From Plumapathes pennacea (Eukaryota > Cnidaria > Anthozoa > Antipatharia > Myriopathidae): a stretch of 64,000 bases of DNA. Shown piece by piece: positions 21,301-32,896 of this stretch. The stretch is taken from positions 16,374,436-16,438,435 of the forward strand of contig OZ038470.1 in NCBI GenBank assembly GCA_964036295.1, in the 5' to 3' direction. Under the pieces are notes generated by a model. The model had not been told where the DNA came from, ran no database searches, and was given only the letters and a program-made list of their open reading frames with translations. Both the position numbers and the translations under genes were made by a program. The number at the start of each line of letters is the position of its first letter. Positions within the stretch are counted from its first letter, which is position 1.

Positions 21301-24300
21301 AATTTCCCGTTATGTTTAATATTGATCACATCTCTTTTTTTGACAGGCACTTAAACAGAAAACTATCCGTTGCTCTGTCATTGGTCTGGCGGCGGAGGTG
21401 AAAGTTTGCCGGGTATTATGTACTGAAACTCAAGGTACTGTACTATTGACGTCTGATATTCGTACCGGCAGCGTTGATGACGGCGATGATGACGATGGTC
21501 AAGACAACAATGACGACGATGATTGTGTCGATGATGGTGTTTATGATGGCGATGATTGTGACGGTGCTGTGACGATGAAATAGAGTGGTAAAGTGATGAC
21601 GTCATAAAAATTTTTTTTCGGAAATAATGGACTTTGCGCAATTCTTCGGAATGGTCTATCTAAAAAAAGTTCACACAGAAAAAATTGGCTCTTTAGTGCA
21701 TTAAACAGCTGAGATATAGGCTTTTGAAGTTCAAATTGCTTCATACTAAACCCTCTTATTTGGTGTTGGTTCCTTTTATTTGGAACCAACACTAAATAAG
21801 AGAGTTTAGTTAAGACTATCTCGAACTTTAAAATTCTCTATCTTCGCTTTCAGTAGGGCTAGCGATTTGAAATTTTTCACAGGTTCTTTCAGCAGCTGTG
21901 TATATCGCATGATGTGGTTTTGAGGTTTAAATGGAAAAGTTTGCAAAATGATGACGTCACACTTTACCACTATTAGTTACGATGATGAAAAGACGGTGGC
22001 GATGGTTGAGACAGTTATGATGACGGTGATGACAGTGCTGTTGATTACGATTATGACGGTGACGTTGTTGACAGAGTTTTCACATGACTATCGAAAGCAA
22101 ACGTATAATTGCTTTGATTTTACATTTGCTGCACTTTTGGATTGGTCTATACAAGTTTGGCTGCATTCCTGGCCAATCAGGAAAAAAAGCGAAACCAGAT
22201 TGCGGTCTGCTCACGTAAGCAAATGGCGTTTCTTCTTTTTGATTAGTCTCCTCTACAAAGTTAAACCAATTGCAAATTACTTCAATTTGTTTGATTTTGC
22301 GGACAGTCGTCCGAAAACCGTTCTAACCAGAATGGAGATTACAAGCCATCTCCAAGGTTCACACATTGTGATGCCGTAAGTCTCTTGTTTTTTCTCTCCC
22401 TCTCCAGGAAGTTATGGGGTCATTTTGGATGAAAGTCACTTCAAGGAGTTGTTGATGCAGCACATTGTACCACCCGCGGCAAACGTGAGCAAACTCGTAT
22501 TATGCTGCAATCCGAAAAGAGCAAACAAACAAACAAACAAACAAACAAACGAGGCGATGTCCGGCGTGGGCTGAATGATAAATTCTAAGATTATTTTTGT
22601 TTTACAGGCAGATACGGAAGCTGCTCTCATAAGGATGGGTAAGAATTAATGCTTTTCCTTCTTTTCCTTCTTCTTCTTCTCTCCCTCCCCTCCCCCTCTT
22701 TGTTTTTGCTTGCTTATGTATAGGTACTGTAATCAGCATACTCATAAGTTTAAACTGTTGTTGTTGTTGTTGTCGCTTTTGTTGTCGCTGTTGTTGTTCT
22801 TGTTGTCGCTGTTGTCGTCGTCGTCGTCGTCGTTGTTGTTGTTGTTCGTTTTGTACAGGTTTTCCACAGCACATGTCAGACGGCCCAGCATCCCTCTGCA
22901 TGTGGTAAGAGCAGTTTGGATGTTTCATCTTTGAATGTACTGACTAGAATTCGGAACTAAATACTGTGCCTCTTTTCCATCCTCAGAAATAAACTGATGT
23001 ATTCAACTTGTTTTGTAATATTCAGTCATTTAGATAGCAAGAATATTCAAGGCTTCACCAAAACTGGCTTCTTCTGCCCTCAGGTGTGTGTGTAACGTGT
23101 GCCTGTGGCGTGTAGCGTGAGTGTGTAGCGTGAGTGTGTAGCGTGAGCGTGTAGCGTGAGTGTGTAGCGTGAGTGTGTAGCGTGAGTGTGTAGCGTGAGT
23201 GTGTAGCGTGAGTGTGTAGCGTGTGTGTGTAGCGTGTGTGTGTAGCGTGAGTGTGTAGCGTGAGTGTGTAGCGTGAGTGTGTAGCGTGAGTGTGTAGCGT
23301 GAGTGTGTAGCGTGAGTGTGTAGCGTGAGTGTGTAGCGTGAGTGTGTAGCGTGTGAGTGTAGCGTGAGTGTGTAGCGTGAGTGTGTAGCGTGAGTGTGTA
23401 GCGTGTGTGTGTAGCGTGAGTGTGTAGCGTATAATGTAATTTGCATGTATTGTGTGCGTACGTGTTTTTGAGCATATCTTGATAAGGGATTTACTGTTTG
23501 TGGCTAAGGTTTTCTCGTTCTTTATGTTATTTCTCTCTTCAGTGTAAAAGCAAGTATTGTGATTTGCCAGTGGAGTGTAAAGTTTGCGGTAAGAACTGCC
23601 TCAAGCAACCTCCTTTTCAAGTTAAGGACGCAAAAAAACGTAACTGCCTTCTTCTTGGTGTTGCCCTTATTCTCGTCCCAGTTCTTTCTTCTTTCTTTCT
23701 CTTCCTCTTAATCTTTCGCTCTTGTTTTTGTTTCTGCCTTGTTCCTGCTCTCCTTTCTCTCTCTCTCGCTCTCTCTTTCAATCCGCAAGCAAGCTCGTCT
23801 CCATTCTTTTCTTTGTCCGGTCTTGATTTTCTTTGGAGCAACACGGTGCTCACTGATCACCTGAGTGTCTTTCACCCCTTGTTCTTGCTCTTGTCCTTGC
23901 TCTTGTTCTTGTTCTTGCTTTTGCTCTTGTTCTTGCTCTTGTTTTTGTTTTTGTTCTTGCTCTTGTTGTTGCTGTCGCTCTCTTTTTCAATCTGCTAGCT
24001 TGTTTCTATTCTTTTCTCCGTCTCGTTTTGATTTTAGCTCGGACAACACAGTGCTTGCTGATCAACATTCTGTTCATCTCTGTAGGTCTCACGTTGGTGT
24101 CTGCTCCGCATCTGGCCCGCTCCTACCAGCACCTCTTCCCATTAGCACCTTTTGTTGAAATCACTGCACCAGGAGAAGAGGACGAGACTTTATCAAGGTA
24201 CTGAAAGAGCCATGTGAAATGGAATTGTCGAAATTGCGCGGAGAATGTTTCTGTAGACAGTGCGATGCTGCTAGAATTTCATGTTCTCGGTCACAATTCT

Positions 24301-25016
24301 CACAACCTGCCTTGAACGAAATGTATGAGTTACGTTAGGAGAATGTACAGTCTGATCAGCTTGAACCCAAACAAGAGATCACTTGCCATTTTCTCCCATA
24401 CTTAACCACATACAGTTGACTTTGTATTGAAAGGAGAAGTTTGCCTCTGATCACCTTCGTTTCTTTTATTGCCAGGCTTTGCTCCACGTGTCAGAAGGGC
24501 TTCACAGAGAAATTGGTAAGCAGTTCATCACTTCCTAGAATGGATAACAATAAAGTCCGTTTTGCCGATGCAACTAAATTACCCAAGTTGACTTGCGTTT
24601 TCACCCACCCACGTGACTTTGGCCGAGTCAGCGCAATTTTTAACCCGTTTCCCACTCATTGCGACTCTGCGCACAAACTAAGAATTGTATTTACGAATTC
24701 TACCTGGAAATTGTTTTGGCAAGTTCTTAAAAAGCAATGTATTCACAAGGTCGGTAAGAAATGTACGATATCGACAAATTATGGCCCTTTTTGACTATCC
24801 AAAAAAGAGCTTCGCCCCCTCCTCCCTCGCCCCTCCCCCCTTTGGTTTTGCTTCAATTGTCTTACATAGTTTTAATTTTCTTGAAAGGCTTACTCATGTT
24901 CGGAGTGTGGGAAATTGTTCTGTTTCGACTGTGACCAGTTCATCCACGAATCTCTTCACGCTTGCCCCGGTTGCTCGGCAACAGTCACGACAGAAATCGT
25001 TCAAGAAGTTGGATGA
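18380..25016 (+). CDS. GTF2H2: TFIIH subunit 2 (p44/SSL1), complete gene
   Basis: 17 coding exons: 18380-18444, 18880-18957, 19274-19310, 19434-19520, 19725-19775, 20207-20261, 20403-20508, 20959-21049, 21347-21434, 22408-22484, 22608-22638, 22859-22904, 23026-23083, 23543-23588, 24086-24197, 24476-24515 and 24888-25016. They total 398 residues (human about 395). The ATG sits in caacATGGCGG. The von Willebrand A domain starts near residue 61 with VVVDMSSAM (MIDAS-like Asp69/Ser71). Other p44 hallmarks are [23 protein letters not shown] and [11 protein letters not shown]. The C4 zinc site is Cys288/291/296/302/305; the RING-like C-terminus uses Cys345/348/360/363/368/371/382/385. p44 is a core TFIIH subunit that stimulates XPD in transcription initiation and nucleotide-excision repair. 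Intron 5 has a GC donor (gcaagt at 19776); all others are GT-AG. Confidence 0.95.
19033..19070. repeat. Poly-G tract in GTF2H2 intron 2
   Basis: A nearly pure G run on the coding strand. A second run of 28 G lies at 19562-19589 in intron 4. Both are prone to length error in assemblies. Confidence 0.9.
20572..20787. mobile_element. MITE-like element in GTF2H2 intron 7
   Basis: Terminal inverted repeats of 20 bp (ttaaccctttcattcccaag at 20572-20591 and its complement at 20768-20787) match at 18 of 20 positions. The 216-bp body has no coding capacity. A diverged relative may lie near 56770-57180 (shared gtgatcaacttcaat). Confidence 0.65.
21470..21583. repeat. GAT/GAC trinucleotide tract
   Basis: Degenerate gatgac/gatgat repeats just left of the MITE at 21584. 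Similar sequence resumes to its right (about 21972-22075), so the element inserted into the tract. The Asp-rich plus-strand frame here is a repeat artefact. Confidence 0.7.
21584..21971. mobile_element. MITE-like element with nested palindrome
   Basis: About 388 bp is bounded by inverted repeats (agtggtaaagtgatgacgtc at the left, its near complement at the right end). Inside, 21745-21773 and 21782-21810 form a second near-perfect hairpin with 29-nt arms. No coding capacity, so it would be mobilised by a transposase elsewhere. Confidence 0.7.
22522..22855. repeat. Simple repeats in GTF2H2 introns 10 and 11
   Basis: (caaa)n at 22522-22550 and a ttg/tcg trinucleotide tract at about 22755-22850, ending just before the acceptor of exon 12. 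Coding exon 11 (22608-22638) lies between them. Confidence 0.85.
23084..23431. repeat. 13-bp minisatellite in GTF2H2 intron 13
   Basis: About 26 copies of gtagcgtgagtgt starting at the donor of exon 13. Paralogous to the shorter array at 35-290. Confidence 0.9.
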
Positions 25017-26195
25017 ACGAGCCTTCAGGCGGACAGATAAGTTCTGAGGGGCTTAAAGGAAACATTCAACAAGGTATGGCCAACAATTTAACAATGGAAA
25101 GTGTCTTTTTCATGGTGATATCTGTAAGGCAAATACAACGGTGTGCCTCACAACAACCAGATCATTGCATTGTATTCCGGTTACTTGCACCAAGCAATTA
25201 TATAGACGTCACATCCGGCTGGAGATAACGTAGCATCCGGGACATTCAGGTCGAAATGACGTCGCATCCGGGATATTCGACTGGAAATGACGGGATACGT
25301 TTCAGAAATTCGTGGCCACCAACGCCTGACATACTATGGAACAAGGATGGTTCTGTAGATAACTGTAGATATTTTAGAATGCCGAAAAAAAAAAAACCGC
25401 ACCAAAAGAGATGACTATTGACAGAAAACAAGAAACGTTGTTTACGTCGCTCTACTGTTTATTACATTTATACAAGTTATTTGCACAGAAAGAAAAGGCG
25501 CTCTTCGGTCTGCGGCTCCGCGAAAAGATGTTTCGACGTCACTTCCGTCAATGACATCACTTCCGTTAGCCAGCGTTTGTCGTCATTACCATCTAACTTG
25601 AGGTCAAGTTTCACCTCGTGTGCCAACAATCAAATGCAAAAGTAGTTGAGACACTGCATATTTTGAGCAATTTATCGGCTTGTAAGTTTTGTTCATTTCT
25701 GCCCCTCCCCCCGTCTCAATGTTGTTCGGGCCTGAAATCTCGTTGTGCAATATTGGATACTCAACATTGAAACGGGGGAGGGGGGTAAAGATGCTGTCAA
25801 ACGAAATCCAGATAAGAGTGAGGGAATAGAAGAGAAGATTGGGCCTTTTTTTGCGAGTGTCTCAACCATTTTGCATTTGATTGTCTGAAGCGGTTAATGT
25901 GCTATTTCTCTGTGAATATTTGAGGTATCTGCATAGAATTTGCAGAACGTACGCATGGTCCGACTACCGTCTCGTTTTTCTTGTACACAACATATGTTAT
26001 AGAAAATGCATTGGAATAACTTATAGTTGAGTAACAGTCTAAGTTTTGATTTACTTGGCTATATCTCCTATATCTTAAGTTTTCTGTTTTTGCAAACGTT
26101 GCACGAACTACGAAAATTATAACGGCCTACAAAGGTGATAAGCCTGCAGCATGTCAGTGACGTCATCCAACATGGCGTTTCCTGGATACAGCGTT
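25017..26195. other. Spacer of unit U3
   Basis: The GTF2H2 3' UTR region, catccggg repeats, poly-A at about 25386-25396 and the insertion at 25627. No gene is seen. The gene-proximal part is homologous to 1758-2593. Confidence 0.6.
25627..25883. mobile_element. MITE-like insertion specific to U3
   Basis: Terminal inverted repeats of about 28 bp: 25627-25655 (caatcaaatgcaaaag...) and 25856-25883. An internal C-rich/G-rich inverted pair is also present (about 25705-25724 and 25768-25790). The equivalent site in U1 (about 2370) and the other units lacks it, so it arrived after the locus duplicated. Extra DNA to about 25968 was gained with it. Confidence 0.75.
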
Positions 26196-26506
26196 GCTAT
26201 TTACAAAACGTGGCGAAAGTTTTACACAGTGAAAATCAACACTAGATCAACTCTAGACATTTTTAGTTTCAAAATTAGCCACAAGTGCCTTTATCTTTAG
26301 TCAAATTTCTTCCGGTCATTTTCCTTTGTCGGGATTGGTGCGCCTGCAGTCAGACGCATTTGGTGTTGCATTTGCTAAACAAAAGTATGGCTGTATATAA
26401 TCGTTTCGATTCGGAGTGGTAGTAATATGGAAATGCTGTGCTAACGCATTAGTACAGAAAAGAGAGGAAAGTACGATCTACAGTTACAATAACGTTTAGC
26501 TCGATG
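26196..26506 (+). repeat. Inverted-repeat arm, left, unit U3
   Basis: Reverse complement of 30611-30925. It ends 5 bp short of the stop codon of the U3 gene. Confidence 0.85.
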
Positions 26507-26511
26507 TTTAG

Positions 26512-29500
26512 CTAGTTCATGGGCTTACAAGCAGAAGGTGACAACATCTTGACGGAGCCTTTAATACCAGCGCGAAAATCTGCCCACTTTTTGACATTCC
26601 CTTCAAAGCCATGACACGAACGCGACATCTCGCTAATCTTATCCGCTGAAAGAACGTGATCCCACACATTCAGGTCTGTGAGTTCCCCGATGTAGCATTG
26701 AGATGCTTGGAAATCGCCGCCGACAGTGTCTTGGTCTTGTCCAATCACAAGTACCCCTGTGGGATCGATCACGTGACCTTTCTTGTGATCCACGCCACCT
26801 CCTTGGTGCACGCCGTCTCTGTAGACTTTATATTCGCCTTTCACGTTTTCCCAACTAGCGCAAACGTGGTGCCAGGAGCCGTCTGCTGTGTCAGTAAAGT
26901 TGGATGTCCTGCAATATTGAAAAGTATAACCAAACGCATTTGTACTCAAGTGAATTTCTACGTCTAGGCAAGGTTTGCTAAAACGTATAGTAGGCAGGCT
27001 CGATACTCCAGGAAATATCGCTTCTTAGTAGAAAGGGAAAATAAAGTGCTTTCTTAACAGGTAGAAAAAAAAAAAAAAAAAAAAAAATTGCGCCCCGATT
27101 TCTTTACATGGTAGTCAGCGCGTAAAAAGAAAAATTATAAAGTTAATGTACCTCTTAGTGCCATTCACGAAGAGACTTATTTTACCACCACCGTTTCCAA
27201 GAACGATTCCGTTGCCATCTGTCGATTCTTTTGCGGCGTAACTAAACACGTAGTTATCATCGGTCGGTTCCGTTGTTCGCACCCGGTAACACACAGTAAA
27301 AGCGTTGCTTAGCAACAGTCCTTGATGGATGACAAAGTCTGTAATTGTTTCGTTGGTGAAATTGAGGTCGAAAGAGGTTGGATCAGCTGTGAAATGAGAG
27401 ATAAAAGGCTGTTATAAAAGGCAGCGAAATATTGATCCACAATGAGCACAAACGGTGATTCTCGTTTGTTAATTCAGTAAAGATGCGCGTTCCTATTGGT
27501 CAGCGGAGACATTTACAGAAGCTCAACCGGTATCCAGTCAGAGTTTTTATAGGAAATCTCAGTTATTTATTTGCAGAAGGCACTAGAAGAGGTTAGGCCC
27601 AGCTCTTTCCACCTCACGCACAGCAAACGTACGTTTTCATTTTTACACACTCGCACATATACAAATAATCACAAATAATTTGTAAAAACAATTATTACAT
27701 AACCCTCTTAGTAACGTGCAAGAAATCCCTTAGTTACTAACGAGCAAAACAAGTGCTATTACATAGCGGTACGGCGGGGCCTAACACAATTTGGCATCAG
27801 GATGAGAACGGACGTTCGTTTGATGCTTAACGGGCTGGGAAAATTTTAATATAAAGATCCTCGATGTTCTCGTTGTTTCCAGGGTTAAAATGTTTGTCAG
27901 TGCCAAGAATGCCGAACGATTTTCTGTCCACAAAAGTCACTAAAGCATACAGTTTAGCTCTGTAATTCACCAGCCCCTTCCTAAATTGAAAATCGATTTT
28001 AACAAATTATGCGCACCTTACGTTTGAATAGAACAGCACTTTTGTGCATAACAAGAACTCTTAGCTGTGTTAATGCTGCGCCCCTTTTACTCGCGTAAAT
28101 ACATTACCTCGGACAATAAAAAAGACTATTGATTTCGATCGACATGAAATATTCATAACACAATTTGTCCATACCAGATACACCAATTGCGCTCTGCAAA
28201 AGGGGACAGCAGGTGAATCGAAGAGCACAAAGAAAACTGAAGTTATTGCTTAGTGGATTTTTCGAGCCCTATATTCTGACCTCTTTACTCGAGAATATTG
28301 ACGGAAGCAATTTGAAGAAATAAGTAACTGGGTTCTACTTCGTGCAACAATGTTGGTGCAACTTGCAACATGGTGGTAATACACGCGATGTTACTGTGCA
28401 ACTTGCAATGCAACATAGCTGCGCGACCAGTTGCACTGAAAATGTTGTCCGCCTTTACTTCGTAGTGTGAATCATTTATATTGCGCTCGCCCTCATGATC
28501 CCCTATACTAACGGCTAAAATGCTGTCATGTTTTTAAAGCAACTGACTTATTGACCGTGTCATGAAGAAGGAGAGAGCAGGTGTCTTTTATTTTGCTATA
28601 ACAGTTTCGTCACATCACGAAAATTCAGCGCGTCTTGTTTCTCCGTTGTCAGTTTTAATTTCAAGTTCAGTCCTCTTTTTACCCGTCCGTTAAACTGTTG
28701 TTATTGACGATTTCCTACGATCACTTCCGAATAAATTGTGCGATAGAAACCTTTATTTAGACGCGATTATTGTAAAAATTGTACAGCTTACAGGTTCGTG
28801 GTAAGTGGGACTAGTTAAAAAGCAATGAGTGGATTTTTGAGAAAAACAATGTTATGGGGAATTGAAAACAGCTCACCCGTTTCGCATTTCTTTCCGATGA
28901 ATCCCGGAGGACATTTGCACATAAAGTCGTCACGAGCATACAGAGCGATGCATTTCCCTCCCTCAGCACAGGGATTTTCGGAGCAAGGAGTCTACCAAGA
29001 GAAATAATGTGCCAGTTAAGACATTGCGCAAAAAATATCTGCACGAAACGGGATCACTACTCTTGAAGCACCAGGGATTTATTATCTTTTTTCGTTTATA
29101 TTATTTATTTATTTATCATCTATTTATTTAGTTACTTTCTCTTGAATTTGAGTTTTGAAAGTTTAAAAACGAAGGCACGTCGTGTTTACGGTGTCCATGA
29201 TTTTGCTTGGAATAACAGTCAATTTGAAGATAAAATACTCAGAATTTCTGCGAGCTACATATCTATAACTATAAGATAATCAGTGTATGAATTCTACAAA
29301 CTTCCAACCTCTGATATGAATTCAGCAGGTACTTACGTAGATGCTGTAGTGATGGAAACGTTGACTTGGTTCAAACTTGTTGGACGAGTTGTACTTATCA
29401 GAGGCCAGGAGCTCGCAGAGAATATGCTTGTTAGCGTGTTCCGCCACATTGAAGGAGAAACAAGACACAGCGCGAAGACAAGCGAACATACAATCCTCGA

Positions 29501-29693
29501 TGTCATTCACCAAACTTGATCCACCTTGGCTAACATTGAGGTAGTGAAACGGATGTTTAACAAACTTTGCGTGGTAAATTCCCAGAACGCCATCTCTGGT
29601 GAGACCTTTGGCACACAGAACGTGTTGTTTGGACAGTAAGTGTACTGCAAAAACGCACCCGAATGTCAGAAAGAATCTTAACACTCCTGCCAT
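26512..29693 (-). CDS. Secreted PAN-EGF-pentraxin protein, copy U3 (intact)
   Basis: Exons 29693-29337, 28991-28877, 27386-27152 and 26977-26512 join to 390 residues. The exon-1 protein is identical to U1 across all 119 residues, and the EGF exon is also identical. The pentraxin domain differs: the variable segment reads TEPTDDN ... KESTDGNG, and in the calcium loop the Glu expected at residue 326 is Gln (GGDFQASQ). Histidines replace Leu at two sites of the second exon ([12 protein letters not shown]). All splice sites and the stop are intact. The poly-A/T run at 27068-27087 lies in an intron. Role as for U1. Confidence 0.85.
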
Positions 29694-30150
29694 GATGGAG
29701 TCAAAAAAAGTCTTAATAAACTAGCTATGGTACACTCCCTTTTATCATGAATCCTCAGCCAATGAGAAAAGAAGAAACACTAAATTACTTTGTGTGTCCC
29801 AGTCACCTAAGGCGAGAATCGAGTTAAATCGGTCGCCTGTTGAGTTTTTGTGGTCTCGCATTTTTATTGATTCCTGTCATGATGGAGTGAAAAAAAGTCT
29901 TAATAAACTAGCTATGGTATACTCCCTTTTGGTAGACTGACTCTTTTGTGTTGTGTCTCAGCTAATGGGAAAAAAAGGAACATTGTAATTACTTTGTGTG
30001 TGTTTTGTGTATCTCCCCGCAGTCGCCTGAGTACCCTGCGAACAGAACCACCTGTTCGCCTAAGGCGAGGATTGAGTTACATCGTCGCTTGTTGAGTTTT
30101 TTGTGCTCTCGTATTTTTATTGATTCTCAATATTTCGAAATTTGAATGAG
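29694..30150 (-). promoter_or_regulatory. Promoter of U3 gene, two tandem copies
   Basis: Same block and motifs as at 6081-6530, repeat joint near 29876. The TATA-like and CCAAT motifs are kept in the proximal copy. Confidence 0.45.
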
Positions 30151-30420
30151 AATCGGCTCAAGCGGATTATTTAGACACAGCAGCGGCAACAATGTGCTTC
30201 ATTTGAATGCGTGTACTTTAGTGCAAACCGTTTTCCTACTGTACGGGAAAGCGGAATTCAAACTTCCACTTCCGTGTTCCTCAAAAATTGGAAAACGGAA
30301 TTTGAACTTCCCGATTCTCGTTTTCAGTTTCCGATTTATTGAGATTTCCGTTTCTCGCCAACCGGAAAAATGTTAGCACTTCCTGTCGTGATGAGAAAGC
30401 CTGGAAACTAAATACCCAAA

Positions 30421-30559
30421 ATGGCGGCTTTGGAACATATTCTTAATGAGCGCTTTGTCCGCAGTTTTATTCTTGAGGAAAATAATAGCCATAAAGACCT
30501 TCTTGTGGTAATCTTACCGAATGTTTGTGGCGAACTAAAAATACATCAAAAGCAGTTTT
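30421..30559 (+). pseudogene. MAALEHIL ORF, unit U3 (frameshifted)
   Basis: Same start and N-terminal peptide as 6804-6980. One base is missing in the aaaagcgagttt stretch (aaaagcagttt here), and the frame runs into TAG. Confidence 0.4.
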
Positions 30560-30610
30560 TATAGATATGGTTGCAACACTTTTTTATTCCTTTTTTTAAT
30601 CACATTTATG

Positions 30611-30925
30611 CATCGAGCTAAAAGTTATTGTAACTGAAGATCGTACTTTCCTCTCTTTTCTGTACTAATGCGTTAGCACAGCATTTCCATATTACTAGCA
30701 CTACGAATCGAAACGATTATATACAGCTATACTTTTGTTTAGCAAATGCAACACCAAATGCACGAGTCTGACTGCAGGCGCACTAATCCTGACAAAGGAA
30801 AATGACCGGAAGAAATTTGACTAAAGATAAAGGCACTTGTGGCTAATTTTGAAACTAAAAATGTCTAGAGTTGATCTAGTGTTGATTTTCACTGTGTAAA
30901 ACTTTCGCCACATTTTGTAAATAGC
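30611..30925 (-). repeat. Inverted-repeat arm, right, unit U3
   Basis: Partner of 26196-26506. Confidence 0.85.
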
Positions 30926-30972
30926 AGTCCCCCCCTCCCTCCCCCCCCCCCCCTTTCCGGAGCGGACCAAAA

Positions 30973-31218
30973 TTACAAATTCCCCGGCCCGGACAACAGA
31001 AGCGGGAATCTGGCCGTGTTTTCGATCGTTTGTCGAAGTAATGACGTGCCCTGGAGTTTTCGCCCCTTCGCCTTGGAGCTATTTTTCGTTACTACAAACC
31101 TACAAACCGTACTAGTCGATGAAAATGCGGACTGATTTACACGAGCTTTCTGCGTAGCGGCCATTCCCGGGGCAACACGTTGCTGTACAATTTCCTGCCG
31201 CCCTAGACACAGGGCCAT
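30973..31218 (-). pseudogene. MALCLGRQE ORF, U4 junction (frameshifted)
   Basis: Homologous to 7289-7585. An indel near 31078 shifts the frame after FVVTKN, so only the first 46 codons match the other copies. Confidence 0.35.
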
Positions 31219-31744
31219 GTCAGAAGGGCTTCACAGAGAAATTGGTAAGCAGTTCATCACTTCCTAGAATGGATAACAATAAAATCCGTTTTGCCGATAC
31301 AACTAAATTACTCAAGTTGACCTGCGTTTTCACCCACTCACGTGACTTTGGCCGAGTCGGTGCAATTTTAAACCCGTTTCCCACTCATTGCGACTCTGAG
31401 CAGAAACTAAGAATTGTATTTAGGAATTCTACCTGGAAATTGTTTTGGCAAGTTCTTAAAAAGCAATGTATTCACAAGGTCGCTAAGAAGTGTACGATAT
31501 CGACAAATTATGGCCCTTTTTGACTATCCAAAAAAGAGCTTCGCCCCCTCCTCCCTCGCCCTCCCCCCTTTGGTTTTGCTTCGATTGTCTTACATAGTTT
31601 AAATTTTCTTGAAAGGCTTACTCATGTTTGGAGTGTGGGAAATTGTTCTGTTTCGACTGTGACCAGTTCATCCACGAATCTCTTCACGCTTGCCCCGGTT
31701 GCTCGGCAACAGTCACGACAGAAATCGTTCAAGAAGTTGGATGA
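31218..31744 (+). pseudogene. GTF2H2 last-two-exon fragment, unit U4
   Basis: 31218-31244 (3' part of the penultimate exon) plus 31616-31744 (last exon, usual TGA after EVG). No upstream exons. Several replacements versus the complete gene show it is no longer maintained together with it. Confidence 0.85.
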
Positions 31745-32576
31745 ACGAGCCTTCAGGCGGACAGATAAGTTCTGATGGGCTTAAAGGAAACATTCAACAA
31801 GGTATGGCCAACAATTTAACAATGGAAAGTGTCTTTTTCATGGTGATATCTGTAAGGCAAATACAATGGTGTGCCTCACAACAACCAGATCATTGCATTG
31901 TATTCCGGTTATCTTGCACCAAGCAATTATATAGACGTCACATCCGGCTGGAGATAACGTAGCATCCGGGACATTCAGTTCGAAATGACGTCGCATCCGG
32001 GATATTCGACTGGAAATGACGGGATACGTTTCAGAAATTCGTGGTCACCAACGCCTGACATACTATGGACAAGGATGGTACTGTAGATAACTGGATATTT
32101 TAGAATGCCGAAAAAAAAAAAAACAAAACCGCACCAAAAGAGATGACTATTGACAGCAAACAAGAAACGTTGTTTACGTCGCTCTACTGTTTATTACATT
32201 AAAAGTTATTTACACAGAAAGAAAAGGCGCTCTTCGATCTGCGGCACCGCGAAAAGATGTTTCGACGTCACTTCCGTCATTGACATCACTTCTGTTGGCC
32301 AGCGTTTGTCGTCATTACCATCTAACTTAAGTTTCACCTCGTGTGCCAAGTCTCGTTTTTCATGTGCACAACTTATGTTATAGAAAATGCATTGGAATAA
32401 CTTATAGTTGAGTAAAAGTCTAAGTTTTGATTTACTTGGCTATATCTGCTATATCTTCAGTTTTCTGTTTTTGCAATCGTTGCACGAACTACGAAAATTA
32501 TAACGGCCTACAAAGGTGATAAACCTGCAGCATGTCAGTGACGTCATCCAACATGGTCTTTCCTGGATACAGTGTT
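31745..32576. other. Spacer of unit U4
   Basis: Homologous to 1758-2593, with a poly-A at 32110-32122. No gene is seen. Confidence 0.6.
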
Positions 32577-32891
32577 GCTATTTACAAAACGTGGCGAAAG
32601 TTTTACACAGTGAAAATCAACACTAGATCAACTCTAGACATTTTTAGTTTCAAAATTAGCCACAAGTGCCTTTATCTTTAGTCAATATTCTTCCGGTCAT
32701 TTTCCTTTGTCGGGATTGGTGCTCCTGCAGTCAGACTCGTGCATTTGGTGTTGCATTTGCTAAACAAAAGTATGGCTGTATATAATCGTTTCGATTCGGA
32801 GTGCTAGTAATATGGAAATGCTATGCTAACGCATTAGTACAGAAAAGAGAGGAAAGTACGATCTTCAGTTACAATAACATTTAGCTCGATG
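32577..32891 (+). repeat. Inverted-repeat arm, left, unit U4
   Basis: Reverse complement of 36801-37115. Confidence 0.85.
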
Positions 32892-32896
32892 TTTAG

